From positions 62,001 through 126,000 of the forward strand of contig NZ_JAIBHJ010000009.1 in the NCBI RefSeq assembly GCF_021278025.1: 64,000 nt of DNA. The letters are read 5' to 3'. The notes beneath the pieces are model-generated. The model ran no database searches and was not told where the DNA came from. It saw only the letters and a program-made list of their open reading frames with translations. Both the position numbers and the translations under genes were made by a program. Shown piece by piece: positions 8,460-16,003 of this stretch. The number at the start of each line of letters is the position of its first letter. Within the stretch, counting starts at the first letter, position 1. The DNA is from Motilimonas sp. E26. Lineage in GTDB: Bacteria; Pseudomonadota; Gammaproteobacteria; Enterobacterales; CBDFNC01.

Positions 8460-9278
8460 TTAAATCTGCTTTTTAAACACTTCTATTTTAAAGTCTAAGT
8501 CCAACATGAGCGGTTGACTGCTCAGTTGTTGCTTTTGCGTTGCCGTTAACTTGTAAGCAAAAGGCGTCATTTCTAGCAAATTAGCGATGTCTTGGCTTTG
8601 CGTTAATGTCACGGGGTAGGTTAGTTGAACTTGCTCTACTACTATAAACCCTTCTATTTCTGATGGCGCCTCACGGTGAGGCTTTGGTGTATCGTAAATA
8701 GCTTGCTTTAACTGGAATAAATGCCTTGGTCCTGGACTGACACTGATAATACAGCCGTCATTTTTTAATACTCGTTGTAATTCATTGGCATCAGATGGAG
8801 CATAAATACGAGTAATGCAGTCAAATTGCTGCGCGGCAAAAGGCAAGTCAAAGGCACTGGCGATGCAAAATTGAATCGATTTAGCGCGTTTGGCGGCATA
8901 GCGGATCGCAGTTTTTGATATATCCAGACCATGCCAATTTATATTGGGATTCGCGTTTACGGCGAAATATTGGCTGTAATATCCCTCACCACAGCCCAGA
9001 TCGAGGGCCTGAATATTCTCTTGCTGGGCGGCGCTTTGCTGATTGATTAAGTCTGCTACTTGCTTTGCTAAAGGTTGGTAGAAACCGTTATTTAAGAAAT
9101 CACGACGTGCCTGCATCATTGCTTTATTGTCGCCAGGGTCAATGGAATTCTTTTTCTGCACCGGTAATAAATTTAAATACCCTTCTTTGGCAAAATCAAA
9201 ACAGTGATTTTGCGGGCAACGTGCGCTGCTATGTTCGCGAGAAAGGGGAGCTTGGCATAACGGGCAAATAAAGAGCAT
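8460..9278 (-). CDS. rlmA: 23S rRNA (guanine-745-N1)-methyltransferase RlmA
   Basis: 272-aa SAM-dependent enzyme that methylates G745 of 23S rRNA. The N-terminal zinc finger is visible (CPLCQAPL, then CPQNHCFDFAKEGYLNLLP), followed by the SAM-binding motif LDLGCGEGYYS and the acidic DIS motif. DPGDNKAMMQARRDFL is a characteristic RlmA stretch. Length equals the E. coli protein within a few residues. Confidence 0.93.
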   Translation of the reverse strand: MLFICPLCQAPLSREHSSARCPQNHCFDFAKEGYLNLLPVQKKNSIDPGDNKAMMQARRDFLNNGFYQPLAKQVADLINQQSAAQQENIQALDLGCGEGYYSQYFAVNANPNINWHGLDISKTAIRYAAKRAKSIQFCIASAFDLPFAAQQFDCITRIYAPSDANELQRVLKNDGCIISVSPGPRHLFQLKQAIYDTPKPHREAPSEIEGFIVVEQVQLTYPVTLTQSQDIANLLEMTPFAYKLTATQKQQLSSQPLMLDLDFKIEVFKKQI

Positions 9279-9448
9279 TAAATTGACCTAGTTAAATCGG
9301 CATATTATAAAGATTTTTGCCCCTTAAGCCAGTGGTTCCTATTGTTGCTAGGCACTACGTTGAGGGCCAGAAAGGCAGTATAAAGGAGTGACTGAACGAG
9401 CAATAATGTTATGATTAGACTTTACTTTCTCACTTGCTAGGCTGTTTT

Positions 9449-9937
9449 ATGGCAACTATTTGGTATTTAGAATCCTTACATCCTGATGAGCTGAAATCAA
9501 AGCCAGCTCCTGCTGACTTACCTTTAAATTTAGTTGAGGTAGAGGTCGCAGAATATCAATACAATCGTTTTTTATACCAGCTAGTCGGGGCCGCATGGCA
9601 GTGGACTGATAAGTTAAACTGGAGTGACTCCGATTGGCGCAAACATGTTGAGTCGGGCCAGTTAAGAACTTGGGTTTTATATTATTCGGGCGCTCCTGCG
9701 GGATATTTTGAGTTGCATAAAGAGGAGGAAGACGTTGAAATTCGATATTTTGGCCTTTCACCACGATTTATTGGTAAAGGCATAGGTGGTTATCTACTCA
9801 GTGAGGCGATTGCTCAGGCTTGGGCTTGGCAGGCGCAAAGAGTATGGGTCCACACTTGCGATTCAGACCATCCTGGAGCATTGAAAAATTATCAAGCGCG
9901 CGGCCTAGCCTTATATAAAACCGATATCGAGCCCTAA
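9449..9937 (+). CDS. GNAT-family N-acetyltransferase
   Basis: 162-aa acetyl-CoA-dependent acyltransferase. The acetyl-CoA loop is seen in LSPRFIGKGIGGYLLSEAI, preceded by the beta4 strand VEIRYFGL and followed by VWVHTCDSDHPGALKNYQARGL. The substrate is unknown. I start at the ATG giving MATIWYLESL; a TTG five codons upstream is less likely. It is followed after 25 bases by the FimV-like gene. Confidence 0.85.
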   Translation: MATIWYLESLHPDELKSKPAPADLPLNLVEVEVAEYQYNRFLYQLVGAAWQWTDKLNWSDSDWRKHVESGQLRTWVLYYSGAPAGYFELHKEEEDVEIRYFGLSPRFIGKGIGGYLLSEAIAQAWAWQAQRVWVHTCDSDHPGALKNYQARGLALYKTDIEP

Positions 9938-9962
9938 ATGCTAAGCTAGGCAGCGTTTACGT

Positions 9963-10724
9963 ATGATGAAGAATAAGGATATTCAATTGTTACGTTTAGT
10001 TGTGTTATTACTGATAGTTAGTTTTAGTTTCGTTAGCTTGTTGGCGCAAGCTAAATACAGCGAATTTATGCCTGTGGGCGATCCAGATCAAGCGACCCCT
10101 GCGCAAGTTGAGGGGGACGGGTTTGTTAGTTTACAGAAAGTTGTTCGGTCGTCTCCTTTTGTCGCCAGAATTAATTTCGTTGGCGATGAAAACCTAGCAA
10201 TGGAAATGATGTTTGCGTTAGTCGAGAGTGCATCAGGTAAGGTGACTTGGTTGCAGCAACGTCGTACTAATCAGTATATGTTCGAGGTATTCCATCCTAC
10301 TTTAGCTTTTGATACACAGCGTTATCAGCTAAAGGCTTACCGAGTGATTAGGCCGATTTTGCTTGCCAATTTGACCGAGCAAACGAGTACAGATAGCCCC
10401 CCTTCAGCAGCGCCAGTGGTGTCGACGAATACTAAATGTCAGATAACGAGAGCGCCACAACAAACGTTTTGGCAGCTGGCTAAACGGTTTTCTCAGCAGC
10501 AACAAATGAACATTTATGACGCCATACTCAGTCTCTATTACAGTAACTTGTCTGCTTTTTCGGGCCATAACATTCAGCGATTAGTTGGCACATCACTAGC
10601 TTGCCCAACTGAGGAACAACGTAAATGGTGGGCCGGAAAGGGCCGTTCAGCGACTATTTACCAAGCCTTATTAGAAGGTGAACCTTATAATAAGGTGATA
10701 GAGCTTAATGATATTCCTCAATGA
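9963..10724 (+). CDS. FimV/HubP-like secreted protein with LysM-type domain
   Basis: 253-aa exported protein with a signal-anchor (residues 9-30). A beta-rich domain at about 45-135 resembles the FimV N-terminus (region FVARINFVGDENLAMEMMF). A FimV LysM-like module follows at about 160-220 (TFWQLAKRFSQQQQMNIYDA, then LYYSNLSAF...NIQRLVGTSLACP), probably binding peptidoglycan. FimV/HubP proteins organise the cell pole; this one lacks the long acidic C-terminus, so it is a short relative. It precedes the TPR/diguanylate cyclase pair, now separated from it by a MITE. Confidence 0.6.
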   Translation: MMKNKDIQLLRLVVLLLIVSFSFVSLLAQAKYSEFMPVGDPDQATPAQVEGDGFVSLQKVVRSSPFVARINFVGDENLAMEMMFALVESASGKVTWLQQRRTNQYMFEVFHPTLAFDTQRYQLKAYRVIRPILLANLTEQTSTDSPPSAAPVVSTNTKCQITRAPQQTFWQLAKRFSQQQQMNIYDAILSLYYSNLSAFSGHNIQRLVGTSLACPTEEQRKWWAGKGRSATIYQALLEGEPYNKVIELNDIPQ

Positions 10725-10747
10725 TTTACTAAGCTAACAAGAAGTAA

Positions 10748-11027
10748 CTAGGGTCTGTTGATCTTCGTGATTGTTTTTGCAGCGAATTGTTGGGTATTTA
10801 TACAAAACGTTCGTTGTGGCCAGCACCTTTGTGGCATAGTGAACTATGCGAAAAGGCGCTAACGTAGTAGAAATGGCCAACAAACGCTGTCCTACGGATT
10901 CGGCTAAAAGCGTTTTGTCCATCGTTGAGCAGTATTTACTTAGAATGCTAAGCTACACACTGCTCGCCTTGCTCAAAACGCTTTTATCTCGAACAAAAAT
11001 TAACCAGCAAAGTTCAACAGACCCTAG
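10748..11027. mobile_element. MITE copy 1 (about 280 bp, CTAG-flanked)
   Basis: Non-coding element with imperfect terminal inverted repeats: left end CTAGGGTCTGTTGATCTT, right end complement CTAGGGTCTGTTGAACTT. CTAG occurs at both outer ends, as expected for a 4-base target duplication of the IS5 group. A second copy, clearly the same sequence over its whole length with a few internal insertions/deletions, lies at 39631-39912. It has no transposase. It ends 19 bases before the TPR gene start codon, and an open frame runs from inside it into that gene. Confidence 0.85.
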
Positions 11028-11046
11028 GGTTTTATTCGGGGTAATT

Positions 11047-12507
11047 ATGTCTATCATTTTACAAGAATTACAAAAACACATTAAGGTTGAGTTGGCTATT
11101 ATTGATAGCTTAATAAGTGAAAGCCCTAAGGATGCGCTAGCTCGAGTTGTTTCATTAGTTGAAGATATGCGCCAAACCCGAGACGATCAGGGCTATGTCG
11201 CGGTCTTACTAAAAATGGCTGAAGTATATTGGCATACTATGGATTATCAGGCTGGGCTAAGGGTTTGTAGCCGTGTCGAATCACTTCTCACACCAGAGTT
11301 AGAGTTTCAGTTTTTAACTCAACTGCAGCACCGAATTGCTACCTTAAATTGGGGGCTAGCGCGCTATCGCTCGGCGCAACACTATTGGAATCAAGCGCTA
11401 GAAAAGTCGATTTTACATAATGAATTTGAGTTACAGCTGGAAGCGTTAATTGGCTTGGGCAATGTGTGGCGTATTACGGGAAATTTGGCCCAATCCGAAT
11501 CTGCTTTACAATTTGCCCTCGATGCTTCCATTTTACGAGACTATAAATGGATTGCGGGAAAATCTTCTATATTGCTGGCATGGTCTTTGTTTTTGCAGAA
11601 AAAATATGTCGAAATGCTACCAATTTTAGCGCGCTGTAATGAATTTTTAGCAGATTGCCCCGATCAAACATGGCATGCAGAAATACATGACTTTAGGGGG
11701 TTAGCTTTACTTTATTCTGGTCATCCAGAGGAAGCAGGAAGCGAAATTAAGCAAGCTTTACAAATCGCGACAGAAAATAATTTGGCTTGGATGTCTGCCC
11801 ATGCCTCTGTTTCAAGTGCGAGGGTGGCGAAAAAACAAGGCCAGCTTAGTCAAGCTAATGATTATCTGGAAGCTGCTGAGCGGCTAGCGCAAGGTTTTGA
11901 CCAAGGTGAATTACTGTCTCAGATTTGTCTGGAACGTACTGAGATTTGTCGACGCTTGGGCCAAGATAAAGAAGCCTTACAACATTACCGAGATTATCGA
12001 CGTTATGATCTTAATTTAATTAGAGAGCAGTCGCTGTCAAAAGGCAGTGATGAGTTTCTGTCTTCAAGGGGTCAACTAGATCTGCGCTCGAAGCAGCTAA
12101 TAAAGAGAATGAATGTCGGGGACTTTGTTAGTCAAATTCAACACTACCCGCAAATGCGGCAACGTGGCGCTTGGCTATTTAGTTGTCGAACTCGATTGGA
12201 TGAGCCTGATTTAGTGGTGTTTGAGATCGAATTTGCCAGTGAGCAACAGTGTGATCATGCTGTGCCTTTGTTGCATAGTTTGTTACAAGAAACGGATCGA
12301 GGGGTGATTTGGGGCATGCAAAGCATTGCGCTTTTAATGGCTGCCAATTTGTCTGAGCGAGAGTCGTTACGCCTGCATATCGAGCAATTGCTTGTTGCAT
12401 ACCCTTGGTGGCGAACTGTCAAAGCTGAAGTTGCTGCCACTGTTACTATGTTTAATGTATCTGATTTTCTGAGCTTGGCCGCATCAACACAAGGGGGTGA
12501 GCAATGA
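11047..12507 (+). CDS. TPR-repeat protein paired with a diguanylate cyclase
   Basis: 486-aa cytosolic protein built from tetratricopeptide-like helical repeats (for example YQAGLRVCSRVESLL, YRSAQHYWNQALEKS, PEEAGSEIKQALQIA, LSQANDYLEAAERLAQ). No enzymatic motif is visible. The stop codon overlaps the start of the TPR-GGDEF gene (ATGA), so both are made together and probably act in one signalling complex. I start at MSIILQELQKH, which lies just outside the MITE. A longer frame opening inside the MITE (from 10846) is an artefact of that insertion or a recent N-terminal extension. Confidence 0.8.
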   Translation: MSIILQELQKHIKVELAIIDSLISESPKDALARVVSLVEDMRQTRDDQGYVAVLLKMAEVYWHTMDYQAGLRVCSRVESLLTPELEFQFLTQLQHRIATLNWGLARYRSAQHYWNQALEKSILHNEFELQLEALIGLGNVWRITGNLAQSESALQFALDASILRDYKWIAGKSSILLAWSLFLQKKYVEMLPILARCNEFLADCPDQTWHAEIHDFRGLALLYSGHPEEAGSEIKQALQIATENNLAWMSAHASVSSARVAKKQGQLSQANDYLEAAERLAQGFDQGELLSQICLERTEICRRLGQDKEALQHYRDYRRYDLNLIREQSLSKGSDEFLSSRGQLDLRSKQLIKRMNVGDFVSQIQHYPQMRQRGAWLFSCRTRLDEPDLVVFEIEFASEQQCDHAVPLLHSLLQETDRGVIWGMQSIALLMAANLSERESLRLHIEQLLVAYPWWRTVKAEVAATVTMFNVSDFLSLAASTQGGEQ

Positions 12508-14093
12508 CTTGTTCAATGAGCGCGCTCAGCCAAGCTAGCCAAGCATTGGCAGAGGGTGATAAGGCTAGAGCCATCGCGCTTTGTCAGCAATATATAGATG
12601 AAAACGCCGACGATGCGAAAAAGAGTTCATTAGGGCTACGGACTTTATCGGACATTTACTATGGCTCTGGAAAAATTGAAACAGCTATTCACCTATTGGA
12701 AACCGCACAAGCCAAGCTAATCAATTCTGTAGAACAGGGCGAGCTGCTGGTGGTACAGAATCATTTAGCTCAGCGCTATGCCGATGATATTCGCTTTGAA
12801 GACGCTATGAATACTTGGCTGGCCATGTCTGCTGAAGCAGCAAACATGGGCGATATTGATCATTTTGTGGAAGGCTTGATCGGCGTTGCTCAGTTACTTG
12901 AAGTAGTGAGTGATCATCAGCGCGCTTTACAATTTTATAATAAGGGCAGAGATCATTATGAGGGCATTCAATCAAAACAGTTAAAACTAAGAATTAACCT
13001 ATGTGAAGTATCATGTTTGATTGCGCTTACTTTGTATGAAGATGCGCGTCAGTTGCTGACTGAGTGTGAAACCCAAGCGTTGTTAGATGGCCAATTTGCG
13101 GATGCATATATGGCGGAACTATTTGTTTACCACAGCCAAATTTGTCGTGGCATGGGGCAAGTCGATATCGCAATAAATTTACTAGAGAAAGCCAAAACTT
13201 CCAGTGACCGACACAAACTCAAATGGATTAGTAATAAAATTTCGCTTGAGCTAGGGCTTTGTTATAGCTTGATTGGACGAGCAAATGAAGCCATCTTATT
13301 GCTTAAGCAAACGTTAATTGATATCGGTGATTTGAGTTTGCCGATGCTTAAATGCGAATTATATGAAGCCTTAAGCCTCGCTTATGATGAAAATGGTGAA
13401 TATCAACAAGCGCTTACCTGTGAAAAACAGGCTCATGCTATTGCCATAGAGCTGTTAAGTAAGGTGCCGGTTAGTGAACTAGGATTACATTGTTTACGCC
13501 GTTTTAAACGTTGGGAACCGAAACTGGATTTTGAGAAAACACGTTTAGAAAACGCGGCGTTGAAAAACCAAGCCTTAAGCCAGCAAGAGGTGGTGAGTCA
13601 GCTTGAAAAAGACGTTTATATTGACCCGTTAACGCGATTATACAATCGTCGTTGGTTGGATGTTACTTTTAGCGAGCGAAAAGGTGCTTACGCGATCTTA
13701 GTCGCAGACGCGGATCATTTTAAATCGGTTAACGATAAGTTTAGCCATCAAGTCGGTGATACCGTCTTGCAAGAATTAGCGCTTATTCTGCAACAAAGCG
13801 TACGCTCAGGTGATTTTGTTGCTCGCTACGGTGGAGAAGAATTCGTTATTCTATTGACGGAAACAGAAGCCGACAAAGTTGTAAGTACAGCCGATAGGAT
13901 CCGTAATCAAGTAGAGCTGTATCATTGGCAAAACATCATGCTGGATAGGAAAATGACGATAAGTATAGGCATTGCCATAAAAAGTGAGCAAGAGACGGTT
14001 GATGTGGCATTTGAGCGTGCTGATAAAGCGTTATACCAATCAAAACACGATGGTCGTAACCGCGTTACCTTTGGTAAACAACCAAAAAATTGA
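12504..14093 (+). CDS. TPR-GGDEF diguanylate cyclase
   Basis: 529-aa protein making c-di-GMP from two GTP. Residues 1-340 are TPR-like repeats. A short coiled coil (about 345-370, ALSQQEVVSQLEKDVYIDPL) leads into the GGDEF domain. The active site reads ARYGGEEFVILL, and RSGD five residues before it is an intact inhibitory (RxxD) site, so the enzyme should be active and product-inhibited. The TPR part probably receives a signal from the coupled TPR partner upstream. Confidence 0.93.
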   Translation: MTCSMSALSQASQALAEGDKARAIALCQQYIDENADDAKKSSLGLRTLSDIYYGSGKIETAIHLLETAQAKLINSVEQGELLVVQNHLAQRYADDIRFEDAMNTWLAMSAEAANMGDIDHFVEGLIGVAQLLEVVSDHQRALQFYNKGRDHYEGIQSKQLKLRINLCEVSCLIALTLYEDARQLLTECETQALLDGQFADAYMAELFVYHSQICRGMGQVDIAINLLEKAKTSSDRHKLKWISNKISLELGLCYSLIGRANEAILLLKQTLIDIGDLSLPMLKCELYEALSLAYDENGEYQQALTCEKQAHAIAIELLSKVPVSELGLHCLRRFKRWEPKLDFEKTRLENAALKNQALSQQEVVSQLEKDVYIDPLTRLYNRRWLDVTFSERKGAYAILVADADHFKSVNDKFSHQVGDTVLQELALILQQSVRSGDFVARYGGEEFVILLTETEADKVVSTADRIRNQVELYHWQNIMLDRKMTISIGIAIKSEQETVDVAFERADKALYQSKHDGRNRVTFGKQPKN

Positions 14094-14476
14094 GTAGGTA
14101 AAAAAAATGGGACCGCAGAAGGGTGGGCCCCATATGACAAAAGGATGCAAAGGGTTGAGTGATTAAACGAATAAAAAATCCGCTCTCTCCAGTACTTTAT
14201 AATCATTACTTGATTTCGGTTCAACTCGCTAATAACAGCTAAAAACATCGGAAAAGCCGCGGGTAACTCATTGTTTGTAATGAATGCAAATATACTGCTT
14301 TGTCTTTATTGAGTTTTTTAACAATCGAAGTATTAAGCATAGGCTAATATTCGGAGACATTGCTGGGCTAAGGTTAGTTTTATTTTTCACAGCACTTAGC
14401 ACCTTGTTGTTACATTACGCTATATTCTGAATGAAAATTCTTATAAACTGCTCGTTTTTGTTACTCTATAACATTG

Positions 14477-15769
14477 ATGAGCATGCCTTCTATTCTATCT
14501 CGACTGCCCCGATTTCATTTGATGGCCATTTTCATAGTGGTTGTTATCTTTGTTGCTGTGTTTATTGCTTGGCCAAGTGGCGATGCGCCACCCAAGGCTG
14601 ATGGTGTCGTTAGACCTCTTGAGCTCGATATGGACCGTATATTAAAGCAACAAACGGACATGGTTGCGCAAGATCCTAATGAAGTAATAAAAGCCCATGC
14701 TGAATTCCCTGATATGTCTGGCGTGTCAGAGCATTTTGTTACGCTACAACCGGGCGATACGGTCGGCAAATATTTAAGTGAGCTAAATGTTTATAGTGCA
14801 TTACCTGAATTGTTAGTGGCGGATGAAAAAGATCTGCGTTTAGGTAATGTGATGCCAGGGCAAACCCTCAACATTACCTTGGATGCAAAAGGCCGTTTAT
14901 CTAAGTTAGATCTTGGTATCGACATTGCTAACAAGCTGACTTTTACCGCGACCGAGGATGGTTTCAGTGCCGAGCTATTTACTGACCCTGGTGAATGGTC
15001 TGAACGGGTGATTGCGGGTGATATTCATGGTTCATTTAATATTAGTGCGAATAAAAATTCTCTCAGCATGAGCAGTATTACTCACATTGCAAAATTACTT
15101 GAAAACCGACTTAAGTTTAGAAACTTGCGCGCGGGCGACAAATATTACGTATTGGTTAACGAGCAACGTGTGAAAGGAGAGTTTTACCAAGATGAAGTAT
15201 TAGGTGTAATAATTAAGAGCCGTAATACCACTTATAGTGCTTTTTTACATGATGATGGCAACTATTATGATCAGGCCGGTAGTGGTTTAAATAAGGCTTA
15301 TCGTAAAAGTCCTCTCAATGGTAAGTTTCGCTTGAGCTCGCATTTTAACTTAAAACGTAAGCATCCGGTGACGGGTAAAATTCGTCCGCACTATGGCACG
15401 GACTGGGCGACACCTATTGGCACGCCAGTTTACTCTATTGGTGACGGTGTGGTTGAACGGGTTGAAAACCACCCCTTTGCCGGAAAATACCTAGTATTGA
15501 AGCATGGCCGTAAATACACCACTCGCTACCTACACTTAAGCAAAATTTTAGTGCGTAAAGGTGAGCGTGTTTCGATGGGACAAATGGTAGCGAAAACGGG
15601 GAATACAGGACGCTCAACGGGAGCACACTTGCATTTCGAGTTTCATATCAACGGTCGTCAAGTTAACCCATTGAATGTAAAACTGCCTTTCGCGACAGAA
15701 ATGACGAACAAGAGATTGCAAGACTTCAAACGTAATGTCGCTGCAATGAAGAAAAAAATGGGCGCTTAA
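14477..15769 (+). CDS. M23-family envelope metallopeptidase (MepM/OapA-like)
   Basis: 430-aa murein endopeptidase anchored by one N-terminal membrane helix (about residues 13-32). A LysM/OapA-type domain follows (VTLQPGDTVGKYLSEL), then the M23 zinc-peptidase domain with HYGTDWATPIGTPVYS (metal ligands His and Asp) and HLHFEFHING (catalytic/ligand His). It cleaves peptide cross-links in peptidoglycan during growth. I use the ATG giving MSMPSILSR; an adjacent TTG one codon earlier and an ATG two codons later are alternatives. Confidence 0.9.
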   Translation: MSMPSILSRLPRFHLMAIFIVVVIFVAVFIAWPSGDAPPKADGVVRPLELDMDRILKQQTDMVAQDPNEVIKAHAEFPDMSGVSEHFVTLQPGDTVGKYLSELNVYSALPELLVADEKDLRLGNVMPGQTLNITLDAKGRLSKLDLGIDIANKLTFTATEDGFSAELFTDPGEWSERVIAGDIHGSFNISANKNSLSMSSITHIAKLLENRLKFRNLRAGDKYYVLVNEQRVKGEFYQDEVLGVIIKSRNTTYSAFLHDDGNYYDQAGSGLNKAYRKSPLNGKFRLSSHFNLKRKHPVTGKIRPHYGTDWATPIGTPVYSIGDGVVERVENHPFAGKYLVLKHGRKYTTRYLHLSKILVRKGERVSMGQMVAKTGNTGRSTGAHLHFEFHINGRQVNPLNVKLPFATEMTNKRLQDFKRNVAAMKKKMGA

Positions 15770-15924
15770 AATACCTTTGAGTGCCTGAGGTGGCATCTAA
15801 TTGTCGCTGGTAAGGGCATCATTTTACTGGCCCAATTGTTATTTATTTGTAATTTAATGCAAATTTTAGCCGCTAAATAGATCTCACCTGTAACATATCT
15901 TATACCTCTTTAGGGATGTTTAAA

Positions 15925-15958
15925 TAGCCAGTTGATTTATATCAACTGGCTATTTTTT
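15925..15958 (+). terminator. Terminator hairpin containing an FNR site
   Basis: A perfect 12-base stem TAGCCAGTTGAT/ATCAACTGGCTA around a TTAT loop, followed by TTTTTT, has all marks of an intrinsic terminator. It ends the upstream peptidase transcript about 155 bases after that stop codon. Its centre is also a perfect FNR box. Confidence 0.75.
15932..15945. promoter_or_regulatory. FNR (EtrA) binding site for nirB operon
   Basis: TTGATTTATATCAA matches the FNR consensus TTGAT-N4-ATCAA at every conserved position. Its centre is about 65 bases before the nirB ATG, which suits activation of an anaerobic nitrite-reductase operon (class II promoter with a start point about 40 bases downstream). 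The -10 box is not clear. Confidence 0.8.
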
Positions 15959-16003
15959 ATTATTACTACATTGCAGCCATAAGCAGAAAATATTGAGGCA
16001 GCA

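Noticed and set aside
10846-11046. Extended N-terminus of the TPR protein from inside the MITE
   Set aside because: The first 67 codons are MITE sequence; the second MITE copy has the same sequence without the gene, and a good ATG lies just outside.
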